A stretch of 56,747 bases of DNA, from positions 1 to 56,747 of the forward strand of contig MU833412.1 in assembly GCA_029204225.1 (NCBI GenBank), written 5' to 3'. A model generated the notes under the pieces. It searched no databases. It saw only the letters and a program-made list of their open reading frames with translations, and was not told the origin of the DNA. The translations under genes were made by a program, and so were the position numbers. This DNA comes from Diphasiastrum complanatum (taxonomy: Eukaryota; Streptophyta; Lycopodiopsida; Lycopodiales; Lycopodiaceae). How positions within the stretch are numbered: position 1 is the stretch's first letter; the number at the start of each line of letters is the position of its first letter. Shown in pieces: positions 22,001 through 33,089 of the stretch.

Positions 22001-22209
22001 CACTTTCAAGAAAACTGAGCCACAATCATTTAAGCCTTCTTGAATGTCAAGCATGCATCCACAATTCAGTTTCTATCCAGCATCCTTCTTGACAGGAAAA
22101 AAAAAATGTCCACATTTTCATCAAAGTCCATCACTTCCAAGCACCACTTATAATTATTGTCAATCTCAACAAAATTGTCCAATTCACCGATCAAAGGGAC
22201 AACGTATTC
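19052..22209 (-). pseudogene. Decayed gene with a ParB/sulfiredoxin-like segment
   Basis: An unrecognised plant gene on the minus strand. An exon opens after TTTGCAG at 22209 and can be followed to 20913. GT-AG introns lie at 20912-20823 (90 bp, phase 0) and 19600-19497 (104 bp), joining MRLTS to DSEIVVDAYTDEDWDKL in frame. The first exon has an Ala-rich, then Lys/Glu-rich (possible coiled-coil) stretch. Next comes a ParB/sulfiredoxin-like pattern: basic-polar strand, RPFNRDYCDVLQRSL, then after about 35 residues FYIVDGQHTIQ. ParB-fold proteins use such a region to bind nucleotide or DNA. Later exons (KKWVDGALRNSKGELK, FCELTKNRWNMT) are unknown. Breaks: in-frame TGA 21809, TAA near 21497, TAA 20952, TAG near 20916, TAA near 20748, TAA 19274, a TAG near 22080, and frameshifts near 22090, 21270, 20360, 19990 and 19430. 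Upstream exons must lie beyond 22209. A methyltransferase-like middle region is possible but unproven. Confidence 0.6.
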
Positions 22210-22319
22210 CTGCAAAGATGTCATCACTGTCGAGATAGAATTATTAGCATGCAAAAATGAATATCTCTATAATTCCCACAAGACTCAAACACATGCAAAC
22301 TAAAATACAATATATAAAC

Positions 22320-23960
22320 TAGACAAGAGAATTTTACAATGTCGACAACCCATGTAGAATTGTATCTTGTCCATTGGCAGATGATATTCTTAAATGAAAG
22401 AAAATGATTAAAGACAAGTCAAAAAATATCTCCAACTCGAGAACTGTTTGAGTTAGCTACACCAATTTGATTAGAATTTTTCTTTCTCATATATCGTCCA
22501 GAAAAAAGGAAAGAATTTTCCTATAACGCGAGCACTGCTCACATTAGAAGCTGAACAATTTTGTCCATGGATAGAGTTTTGCAAAATGAGATTATTCTGT
22601 AATGACACAGTATGTGCCAAAAGACTAAAGACATGTGTAGCGGATGGTGAGCTTTGATGATATTTAGCACATATCTCATCATTCCTGATAGTTGAGAAAA
22701 TGGCTCTAACTCGAGCACTGTTCGAGTTACCTGCATAAATCTGTCCATCCATGAGAATTGATAAAACATATTAATCTTTGATGATGTATTTTCCCAAACC
22801 CTTAGCACATGGAAATGAGAGGTGCTCTGGCACATATCCCATCGTGAAGGACATTATTGATTGAGAGCACCTCATTGAAATGACATGTGACTTAGCACAT
22901 ACATTATCATGAAATATTAAAACAATGTGTATAACCTAAATACTGCTCGAGTTGGGCTACAGTTCCTCAAATGTATATGGATGAGAAGATGGTAGCTGTG
23001 ATGATATTTAGAACATATCTCATCATTCCTAATTGTCCTGATTGTATGAGGAAATGGCTCTAACTCGAGCACTGTTCGAGTTTGCTGCATGGTTTTGTCC
23101 ATCCATGAGAATTGATAAAACATATTAATCTTTGATGATATATATTCCCAAACCCTTAGCACATGGGTATTCTTGAATTGTGCACATGGAAATGAGACGT
23201 GCTCTGGCACATATCTTATCGTGAAGGAAAAAATGTTCAACTCAAGCACTGTTCGAGTTGGCTTCCACATTATTGTATGTGCCGAAAATGAAGAATTTTA
23301 TCATGTCCATTGGCAGATGATATTCTTAAATGAAATAAAATAATTAAAGACAAGCAAGAAAATATCTCCAACTCGAGAATTGTTCGAGTTAGCTACACCA
23401 AACCCTTTGATCAGAATTGTTCTTTCTCATATATCATCTAGAAAGAAAGGAAGGAATTTGCCTCTAACTCGAGCACTGCTCGAGTTAGAAGCTGCACAAT
23501 TTTGTCCATGGTTAGAGGTCTGCAAAATGAGATTATTCCTGTAATGAAACAGTATGTGCCAAAAGACTAAAGACATGTGTATTCAAAATAGTTGTACATT
23601 GAAATGACATGTAGTTGAAATACTTGCACATTAAGTTAGGTGCACAATTATATTAATGCATATTGATTGGATGTTGATATGACTCACAGATGGGGTTTCA
23701 ACACATATTTCATCCTGAAAGAAAAGCAAAAATATGTCTCTAACTCGAGCACTGCTTGAGTTAGCTACAGAATACTATCCATCTATTTGAATGACAAGAT
23801 ATTACAATTCTCTCCAAGAAAAAAATTGTAAGATGAGATTATTTTGTGATGACATATCATGTGTCTAAATCCTAAACATAATGGTATTCGAAATAGTTGC
23901 ACATGGAAATGAGAGTTGTTATGGCAAGAAAATGCGTCTAACTTGAGCACTGCTTGAGTT
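22320..23960. repeat. Tandemly repeated region carrying the right cluster of the 21-bp palindrome
   Basis: Copies of the motif with arms AACTCGAGCA / TGCTCGAGTT lie at 22434-22454, 22525-22545, 22708-22728, 22933-22953, 23062-23082, 23239-23259, 23370-23390, 23466-23486 (perfect), 23742-23762 and 23940-23960. The DNA between them is itself duplicated: 22380-22620 recurs at 23310-23580 (about 930 bp apart), and 22700-22860 recurs at 23055-23230. In every copy the palindrome is among the best kept parts. No coding frame is supported here. Confidence 0.85.
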
Positions 23961-24095
23961 GCTATACAGTCCTTCAAATGTTTGCAAATGAAATGAGTTG
24001 GCTATTTATAAACTCTTCACTCCCTATATAGGAATTGCAAACTACATTGCATTCCCTATTAAGTAAATTGAAAACTAGAAAAAGTAGTTTTTCTA

Positions 24096-24345
<250 letters not shown>

Positions 24346-25479
24346 TACCTTATTATGTGGTGTTTTACATAGAGTTTACTAATGAGTTGTTTTGACATTT
24401 ATTCTGGTAAACAAATTCCAAGTTTCACTTCGTTGAAAGAATCTACATTTGAACATTCCTATATAATACCATCTCCTAATATTATCTATCTAGTATGCAC
24501 AGAAGCATGGCATGTTAAAAGGTAGTGCTATGTAACATAATTGGAATGAAACAAATAGAGACATGAACAAAACAAGAAAATGTAGTGAAAATCATAAAAA
24601 GTTACTGTATTAATAAAAATGACTCAAGATACATGAAGAATGTAGTTGCTGCATACTAAAATTATAGAACTATAGTTGATTGCATCGAAGCCGCATCAAG
24701 TAAAGCTAATCTCTGCATAAAAAGAAAGAACAATTGTTGTTTGTTTTAGGGATGCTATGGGCATCCTACATGAAGTTATTGGAAGCTGAACTAGGCACTT
24801 GGCTGTGCCAAGTAAGGCCAGCTTAGGATTGTCACCTCATCCATCTAACTAGGCTTTATAACTAGCCAGCCTCGTGGATTGCCACTTCACCTATGTCTTT
24901 TTAATGTTTTGATTACTCTTTCTCAGCATGGCACTACACAGAAGAGATAAAGATTACTGAATGGATGATAAACATTTGTTTCAAGAAAAGCTACAACCAG
25001 CATAACTAAGCACCAAAAGTTGGGCTGACACATAACTCATTGTTGTTGGAGAATATTCACAACATTAGCTCATACAATTTACAACAATAAATTTTTCCTA
25101 TTGCTCACAAATGCGATTGATTTGTAATCGTCTATTATCTTTTGATAATGAAATTGAAGGCTTACTCTCCAGTATTATTTTTCAAGATCACAAGAATACC
25201 CACTCAGAGTTAAAGCTGATGGAATTCGGTGGAACTTTTTAGCAGTCCTTTCAACATTCAAGATTCACATATCTTTTTTCAATTTACTTCATATGTGATA
25301 CAAGATCTAGTAGGAACTTTTCACAACCATTTTCTTTGCAACGTGCATATATGCCTTACTTGAGTTGCAAACTGCCATAAAACGGCTGGATAGCTACCCT
25401 AGAGGCTAGAACACTGCTGATTATGCTATTGTTTGTTCAGGAAACATGATGCAATCAACTGCATCGACACCACACTTTC
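24346..25479. other. No recognisable gene
   Basis: AT-rich DNA. Short phrases near 24660 and 25450 (GATTGCATCGA-type) recur loosely, but no domain or element terminus was seen. Confidence 0.5.
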
Positions 25480-25595
25480 TCAAGGATCCATTCCCATCTC
25501 TAAAATGTTTTTTGTTCCATGGAAGCCCAATACTAGCAGCTCATCGTAACGTCCTGGTCCAAACTCGGGTTTGTGCCATATGTCAAGGAAGTTTT
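25480..25595 (-). CDS. Possible terminal exon, unknown protein
   Basis: After the acceptor TTTCATGCAG the minus strand reads NFLDIWHKPEFGPGRYDEL and then LVLGFHGTKNILEMGMDP to a TGA at 25480. The amino-acid composition looks real (aromatic, Gly and charged residues well spaced). Beyond the stop a second frame continues with RKCGVDAVDCIMF, so a frameshift may have created the stop. I do not recognise the family. No partner exon was identified. Confidence 0.3.
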
Positions 25596-25599
25596 CTGC

Positions 25600-26610
25600 A
25601 TGAAATGAATCAAAAGTTGTAGTTAAACACACAATTTCAAAAGAAAGGTGACCTTTTCAGGTGAAATAGCTGAATTTATACTAGAAGTTTTTATCGCTAT
25701 TTTCAAGAGCATGTAATACAAAAGAAAACATCTACACTGATGCACCATATTTACCTAAGTATATCTAGTGACATACTAACTATAGTCCAAAATATGAATA
25801 TAAGCTTCAGATATATTGTCAGCCAAGGTCAAGATACAAAATAAATTAATACCAGTTTAAGCTATTGCAGTAAGAATGAAAAAGTTCTTTCCGAAACAAC
25901 TAATCATGCTCGGAAACCAACAACATCTGCGTCAAGTAGGGTCAATTGAGTTTGTTGACAGAGTGATGATGTGAGCTCTGAAAGCAAAAAAATAAGGCGT
26001 TAGAGACTTAAGTCTAGAGCACTACCACGTTCATAGTTCGCACTCGTGATCTTCCTTGCAAATGCTTTTGTGTCTTGATTCTTCTCTCAGTGAGAAATTA
26101 AGACCTGCAAACTTTGAAATCAGACCTGCAAACATGACTATCAAGGAAGTTGTTATAAGTTGAAATTGATAACATAGCTGATCAGGACTTGAGAGTGAAC
26201 CATCCACAACCTATGGTAAAACATAAAAGAAAAGCATGGCAAAGCCAAATCCCAGACTCTAAAGTGAACAGAGGATTTCTATTTCCTGTTCGCTGATTGA
26301 CTTCTAATCATCATTATCATGATGAGCTACTGATGACAAGGATGAGATTGGGTGCAATTGATGTACTATTGATGAACGAGAAAAAGGTTTGGCAATACAA
26401 GAAAAGAAAGGATTGTTCAGTGTTACCCATTAGGAGATAATCGAAAGCAAAGCACTGCAAGCAACCCTGCCTGCTAGTTGGTCTGCAAACTGCCTCAGCT
26501 ATTGCATGAGAGTGAAGAAGGTACATACTACAATTTACAAATTTCAAACATGGCACACAAAACGGTTCAAGTTTTAAGGTGGGCGAGTAATCATGGACGT
26601 AAATCCATGC
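25600..26610. other. No recognisable gene
   Basis: Short frames only, no repeats of note. Confidence 0.5.
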
Positions 26611-26612
26611 CA

Positions 26613-26762
<150 letters not shown>

Positions 26763-26899
26763 TATATAAGAAGTTGACTCAAAACATCAATTCATATACC
26801 CAAATAACATCGGACAAATTTAGATCTGAACAATATGCATATTAAAACAAGAAACATATCATCCTGAATATTATAGAATCCAATGCATAAGTTCTTAAT

Positions 26900-27188
26900 T
26901 CATTTTCTAACTTCTATGTCGTTCAGTGCAATGCCATTTCTATTTTTTTTCTTCACTAAAACTTTGCCCTTTTGTAGAAGACAATTGACTATGTCTTCTC
27001 TCATGTTTCTCGAGTTTTTTTGGCAAGAAAAAACTTTTTTCCCCAAAGCTTTTTTGGGCATTTAAAGGGCATTGTGATAACCCTTGGGCCCCTTGTACAG
27101 CTCGTCAACTGTTGGCACATTAAAGTATCTCATCACAATGGTTTCTTGATCTTCTTCACTGAAATCTTCAATTGTGAACACCTGCAAA
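26900..27188 (-). pseudogene. Exon of an unidentified gene with one in-frame stop
   Basis: After the acceptor TTTTTGCAG at 27189 the frame reads FTIEDFSEEDQETIVMRYF, then PTVDELYKGPKGYHNAL. It meets a TAA near 27061 and continues open for another 50 residues (MPKKALGKK, then REDIVNCLLQKGKVLVKKK). The basic second half resembles a nucleic-acid-binding tail by composition only. Same strand as the exons at 28.0-30.7 kb and probably the same locus. Family unknown. Confidence 0.5.
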
Positions 27189-27189
27189 A

Positions 27190-28032
27190 ACATCCTTGTT
27201 CAATAAAAAATTGCATAACATTACAAGATGTTTAATTGAAATCTAAGAAGCCCGTTCCCATCCAAAAGGGTCAGAACGTACAATACGTTTTGTATAGTAC
27301 GTTCCATACAGTACATTCCAAAACATACTGGGCTGGAACGAGTTTATTTATAATCTAAAAAACATCAACATAATACCCTGCTGGTCCGAGACTTCACCAT
27401 TTCACAGATAGTGAACAAGAAAACTATAGGGATGCAGCATGAAGACTAAGTGGAAGAGCAAGAGGATACAGAGCACAAGCTGCAAGATGGAACAGGAAGT
27501 AAACCTGAATGAAGCAAGTTATGCAAATACCACGCTAGAATATGTTAGTTCGGAGATTGGGAGGCATCAAGAAGTTTACAAGAGAAGGCTTGTAGAATGG
27601 AAACTTAGCAAATATTTTCTCGTGACCATGCTGATTATCAGGAGCACGACCATCAGAATGAAGCCCTAAAATTGTGAGAATGAATTATTGTTGGCTAGAA
27701 TGAGATGCAAGCGGATAAGTTGGAAAACATTCTAGAGATGCAAGAGCAAAGAACGCAGGAGGGTCAGCAGATTGGAGAGCACTTAATATGACATGAAAGT
27801 CTAGGATATAGAAAATAGGATGGAGCAAGAGAATGGACAGACCGAGGACTTTCCTCAAAGCAATCGCACCATCCCTCCACAAGTCTGAAAAGCAATTCTA
27901 GCTGTTTTGATGGCTTTCTTAGCGGTGCACATGATGCTAGTGCATCACCTCCAACAGTAGTGAGCAAGGAGATGGGAAGACTTTACTAGCATACACATTG
28001 GTCAAAAAATAAGATATGCTCATGTCTCTTAC
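27190..28032. other. Probable intron or intergenic DNA
   Basis: No coding support. CGTTTTGTATAGTACGTTCC-like short repeats near 27285-27310. Open frames here look random. Confidence 0.45.
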
Positions 28033-28962
28033 TTGAGCCATGTTGACGACTGGAAATTTGTTAAACGCAAGCTCAGCTATATCCAGTACCAAACAATAAA
28101 AATAGCAATGAAACTGAAGGCACATGAAAAAAAACTTCGATTTTTTAAACTGACATAGACGCAAAAATATAGAACGACTTATTTTCATTCTTTGAGGCTC
28201 ATCAAGAACCACTCTTTTTTTTTTGTGAGAAAATATTTTGTATGTCATTGCATCTTCCACAACTTTTTGCAACTTTATGCTCATCTGCACCAAAAAATCT
28301 TACGTATTAGCTTCAAACAATTTCAAACTTTTTATAATAAACATTGAACATAGGGACAGTCTTAGGACATACCTTTCGAGTTTGTTTGCTTCTTTTTCTT
28401 AAAGGTCGAGGCTCTGATATTGAAGACATCGCCTCTTTTTACACATGCTAGCAATCAAATATGCATGAAGAAAGCAAAAGTTTCTTAATATACGTAATAG
28501 GATTTCAAAGACCTCATTGTATGTCGTTTGTGATGCTAAGGTTCACAAAGACAATTGCATTCAATAACATCTTACAAATTCAAGAATTTTATATCACATT
28601 TAATATAAAAAGCACAATACATATCTTATTACTCTGTTCGATATCGCTTGCATGGTTGTTTTCATGTAGCACTTTATCCATTGTTTTTTCAACCGTCTCC
28701 TACAAACATGAAAACATAGTTTTATTATGAAATACATTCCCAAAGATTACAATCATATATTCCAAAAAACAAAGACAATTTTGGGATGTAAAAGTATGCA
28801 AATAATTTGGCTATAAATACTATTCAAAGACTTATAGTTGAAGAAATCAACCTATGGAAGAATGAAAGTTTCATCTGTGTTCAAAGGATTGCCTTCTAAC
28901 AATCTTAAAAAGGATCCACACGGAAATTGTGTCCCATCCTCCACTTCTTGCATGTATGCTCT
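28033..28962 (-). CDS. Cluster of small exons of an unidentified gene, including an ATG exon
   Basis: Minus-strand exons with good borders: 28962-28852 (YMQEVEDGTQFPCGSFLRLL, then a TAG at its edge); 28699-28633 after TTTGTAG (ETVEKTMDKVLHENNHASDI, donor GTAATAAG); 28429-28373, which begins with an ATG (MSSISEPRPLRKRSKQTRK, 57 nt, donor GTATGT) and is basic like a nuclear signal; from 28284 after GTGCAG (MSIKLQKVVEDAMTYKIF and more); and 28076-28033 after GATATAG (ELAFNKFPVVNMAQ, donor GTAAGA). The short exon at 30693-30628 probably belongs to the same locus. The family is not recognised. It could be the 5' part of the ParB-like gene downstream, but several kb of repeats lie between. Confidence 0.4.
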
Positions 28963-29089
28963 CTAAACATCAAAAAGTAATCGGCTCTTGTATGCAATAT
29001 CTTTTGGCATTAAAAATAGTAACAACTTTTACAAATTGAATATGTAAGACTTATGTTATTGTAAACAAAACATAGCAACACCATTTCAA

Positions 29090-30600
29090 ATCGTTTCAGA
29101 TAGTTGCACTCATCAGGCTACATTCATCATAAATTTGGACATCGGAAAATGGTTTCAGATGGCTGCACTTTCAGAGGGTTTTCAAAATCTGGATATCAAT
29201 AGATGGTTTCAAATGGTTTGGGCTATTCCACAAGAAGCATACAATCCCCGCCAGTCTAAGGAAGGCTCCTTCTAACTCTTTCTATCTTTTCTAACAAAAA
29301 ACGGAAAAGTCTGTGCTCTAGAATCATTAGCAATACTCAAAAGTCACGCTTTTGCGTTCACAAATTTGCATTCACAGATCTGCATTCACAAGCTACATTC
29401 ATAAAAAATCTGGAGGTCAGTAGATCTGCAAAGCATTGGCATTATAACTCCATCAAAACTGATTTTTGATATCTATCGGAAAAGAAAATGTTTCAAAAGC
29501 AAAACTGATTTTTGATTTCAAAACAAATATTTGAAAAAGCGTGATTTAGCATATCAAAATCAAAAATACTTCACGGAACTATAATCTGAGTCTATCAGGT
29601 ATCCGACTTAGTCTATTCAAAAATCAAAATTAATACGCAAAAGTCACGCTTTTCCAAATATTTGCTTTTGCATTCACAAATCTGGATTCACAGATCTGCA
29701 TTCACAAGCTACATTCATCAAAAATTTGGACATTAGTAGATCTGGAAACCATTGGCATCAGAACACCATTTTAAAACTGACTTTTGATGTCTATTGGAAA
29801 AGCAAATATTTCAAAAGCAAAACTGATTTCTGATTTCAAAACAAATATTTGGAAAAGCGTGACTTAGTCTATCAGAAATCAAAAATACTTCACGAAACTA
29901 TAATCTGAGTATATTAGATATGCGACTTAGTCTATTCAGAATCAGAATCAATACTCAAAAGTCATGCTTTTCAAATATTTTCTTTCGCATTCACAAATCT
30001 ACATTCACAGGCTACATTCATCAAAAATCTGGACATTAGTAGATTTGCAAACCATTGGCATCAAAACTTCTTTCTAAAACTGATTTTTGATGTCTATTGG
30101 TAAAGCAAGTATTTAAAAAACAAAACTAATTTCTGATTTCAAAACAAATATTTAGAAAAGCGTGACTTAGTCTATCAAAAATCAGAAATACTTCATGGAA
30201 CTATAATCTGAGTCTATCAGATATGCGACTTAGTCTATTCAGAAATGTGACTTAGAATATTCGGAAATCAGAATCAATACTCAAAAGCCATGCTTTTCCA
30301 AATATTTGCTTTTCCATTCACAAATATCTATTCACGGATCTGCATTCACTGGCTACATTAATCAGAAATCTGGACATCAGTAGATCTGCAAAACATTGGC
30401 ATCAGAACTCCAACTCAAAACTGATTTCTAATATGTATTGGAAAAGCAAATATTGCAAAACAAATATTTGAAAAAGCGTAACAGTCTATTATAAATCAAA
30501 AATACTTCACAGAACTATAATCCGAATCTATCAGATATGCAACTTAGTCTATTCAGAAATGTGACTTAGTCTATTCAGAAATCAAAAATACTTCACACAT
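29090..30600. repeat. Tandem repeat, about 4 units of roughly 310 bp, with inverted repeats
   Basis: The phrase CATTGGCAT marks units near 29435, 29752, 30051 and 30391 (spacing 317, 299, 340). Each unit holds CACGCTTTTCCAAATATTTG and, further on, its reverse complement CAAATATTTGGAAAAGCGTG. Transcripts of either strand could therefore fold into hairpins with arms of about 20-24 bp. The array sits between exons of the unidentified minus-strand gene, so it may be intronic. Confidence 0.85.
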
Positions 30601-30627
30601 ATTAGAAAATGTTATGAAAGGTCAAAC

Positions 30628-30693
30628 CTCGTCCTTATTGGTCAACTCTGAACATGACGCATGGTTTCTGTCCATATCAATCAAATAAAAATC
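30628..30693 (-). CDS. Short exon (22 codons) of an unidentified gene
   Basis: Acceptor ATACAG, donor GAG|GTTTGA. It reads DFYLIDMDRNHASCSELTNK and is phase 0. The core RNHASCSE resembles NNHASDIE of the exon at 28699-28633, so the two may be duplicated exons. Too short to assign. Confidence 0.35.
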
Positions 30694-30699
30694 CTGTAT

Positions 30700-31237
30700 A
30701 TGATGTCAATAAAAAAAAAATTATTAATTGTATCTACAACAGTAAAAATTACAATAAATATTAAAAACAATCATTACTTGCAAAAAAATCTTTAACTCAT
30801 AATCATGCACAGAGTGGGAATCATGACAACTAACAATTCAATTATGTCAAGAAAATAAAATGATTACAAGCTATATATCGCATTTCATTTCTTTCAAGTA
30901 TACGAATGCCACATAATTGGCAATCGTTTTATTTTTCCATTCTCCTCCACCCTTCGTTCACCAACAACAACCCAGTTAGATAAAATATCAACACAACACT
31001 ATGTCATTCTCCTCTGCTACTTTCCATCTACTTCTATGCCTTTGACTGGTCTCTAGCCAAGCTACTCGTAGCAACCTATTCTCAGCATCCACCTCTCTCA
31101 ATACAACATGTCAAAAGTCAAAGCTCTCATCTACGTTCGTACCACACTACACTAACACTATGTCATTCTCCTCTGACCATGGTGGCACGCAACCTAGAAA
31201 TCTCGCTTCCAATAGTCTCTTTCTAACTTCAGCATCC
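30700..31237. other. No clear coding sequence
   Basis: It lies downstream of the Gypsy gag remnant, where protease and RT would be expected, but no such motif is seen. A phrase ACACTATGTCATTCTCCTCTG occurs twice (about 31000 and 31150), so local duplication is present. Confidence 0.5.
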
Positions 31238-32190
31238 TTAGACAATGGACAGTGTTTTGTGGGGCAAGTTGGTTAACAACAAACTATTGACGTGGGATGG
31301 GTATTGATTTGGTGCAGGTGGTCGTGGTTGGTAAATCCCTGATCGTGGCAGAGGTTGTTGTGGCGGGTACGGGTGGTAAGCTCGATAGATGGTTGGTTTG
31401 GTGGCTGCTGGGAAATGATTTTGTAGTTGAGGGCATTCATTAGCAGTGTGATGTTGTGAGCAGATTGGACAGCAGAAATTTTCCCTTGTTGGAAAGGATT
31501 TCTCAGCAATTTGTTTCATGGCGGTTCGGATATCGGCAGTGAGTTTATCCAATATGAGATTGTTGAGCTTTTTGCCAGGTTTTCATTTGATGTAGAAGTT
31601 CATAATACTGAGCAATATTATCAGATTTCGGGTGATTAGGACGGTCCGGATTTTTAGATTTCTTTTCACGATGGTTAAAGTCATCGTCGAAACCTTCGTC
31701 TTCTTCACGGATAACATTAGTCATCACATCTTTAAGTTGATCATAAAGGTCAACTGGTTTGAGTTCGTGGCGGATGTTTTTTGGCAATCCAACTAAAAAT
31801 AGTTTTATGGCCATTCGTTCATGATATTTTCATCAACACATTCTACTTTGAGACGTTTAAAACGCTCAATGTAGTTTTGAACAGACTCTTCGTGACACAT
31901 CTTGATATGAGTAATTTGAATGAATGAGCTCTGAGTCAGTTTGGATGGTTTGAAACGCTTGATGAGAGCATCCTTGAGGGTGGTCCAAGAAGCAAGATCA
32001 GGAGCTTCAAGATTCAAGTACCACTCCTTGGCAGTGCCATAGAGTACCATGGGAAATAGACGAAGCTTTTCAGTTTCAAAGGTATCTCCATAAAAACGGC
32101 ATGCATTACCAAAGTCTTGGAGAAATCAGACTGGGTCAGATTCGCCATCGTACTTTGGTGCATCGATATGTGAAATTCTTCGTTCCTTTC
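31238..32190 (-). pseudogene. Decayed Gypsy-type gag
   Basis: From about 32190 downward the minus strand reads IDAPKYDGESDP, then GNACRFYGDTFETEKLR, GTAKEWYLNLE, SWTTLKDALIKRF and ESVQNYIERFKRLK. This is the retrotransposon gag domain that forms the particle in Ty3/Gypsy elements. A second frame gives FLVGLPKNIRHELKP and a third gives a CCHC-like knuckle CPICSQHHTANEC followed by a Pro-rich tail. Breaks: TGA at 32126-32128 and frameshifts near 31810 and 31550. Protease, RT and integrase do not follow, so the element is deleted after gag. The PBS and LTR upstream (33.07-33.94 kb) match its orientation. Confidence 0.8.
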
Positions 32191-32199
32191 ATGGAGGAG

Positions 32200-33073
32200 T
32201 CGGATTAGAAGATTCAGCATAGTCGCGAGATATGATGTAGAATATAGATGAGCAGGACAGGACTGTACTTGAGAAAAAGGGCAGTTTGCTTGCAGAATGG
32301 ATAGTGTAGGACAAAAATTGGTCTTTTTTTATTGTTATAGAATTTGCGGACAGGCTGAGAAATCGTGGAGAGTCAGATAAATCTAACTGTAATACTCGCG
32401 AATTCTGAAAAAGGTTTCTGAATGTCAGAATAGTGATTTTTTTAGATTTTCTGGAAAAAATTTGGCGTTTCAAAATTCACGGATAGTACAGGGAAATTGT
32501 GCTCTGTGAGGACGAATTCTTAAGCTGGATGGCGAATTCTAACAGAGAGGTTTGACTGGCAGATAGGGAATATAGAGAAAAATGTGATGTTCTGACCAAT
32601 AGCGGGCAAACTCTGTGAGATAGAATTCGTGGAGCTGCTGAAGGACTGATCTTAATGAGATCTAGCCTCAGTGAAGTCGGCGAATTCTAGGACAAAGATT
32701 TTGATGAGAAATAAGGGATTTTGATAGTATATCAGGCTGTTTTCTCAAAATCTGACTGTGATCAGAATTTGTGGAGGTGATAAAATGAAAGATCAGGGTC
32801 TGTTAGGGCTGCAGACAGACTGGCAAATTCTGATATACCTTTTTGGTTGTGAAAAAGGTCACTTGGGTCACTTCTTTTGAGGAAAATGCCCAAGTTAACT
32901 CTTTTGTTGCTTCCTCCCAGTTTGAGAAATTGCTTTGCAGCTCGTGTAGGACCTGGAGAGACAACGCGCGCTATTTGTTGGTAGATAGAGATAAGCACAC
33001 AAGCAAACATACAACACGGAAGCAAAAAACAAAAGAAAAAGGAGAAGAAGCTTGGTAGAAAAATACTTAAAAA
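32200..33073 (-). other. Untranslated leader of the Gypsy element
   Basis: Sequence between PBS and gag on the minus strand, with several GAATTC-containing phrases (CGAATTCTnA) recurring. No supported reading frame. Confidence 0.5.
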
Positions 33074-33089
33074 GCGGCAACGATGCCAA
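33074..33089 (-). other. Candidate PBS of the Gypsy element
   Basis: On the minus strand TTGGCATCGTTGCCGC begins directly after the LTR end. It resembles the TGGCGCCGTTGCC-type PBS known from plant Gypsy elements such as the Athila/Ogre groups, not the tRNA-Met type of Copia. Confidence 0.55.

Noticed and set aside
19052-22209. Recent bacterial transfer of a ParB gene
   Set aside because: The gene has plant-type introns in phase and AT-rich plant-like codon use; no bacterial operon context is present.
22434-23960. CRISPR array
   Set aside because: Palindromes are 21 bp but spacing is irregular (about 90-340 bp), spacers are themselves duplicated, and the DNA is a plant nucleus.
23990-24060. 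Functional core promoter (TATTTATAAAC and CTATATAGG) before the CT array
   Set aside because: No coding sequence follows on the plus strand; TATA-like strings are common in AT-rich DNA.
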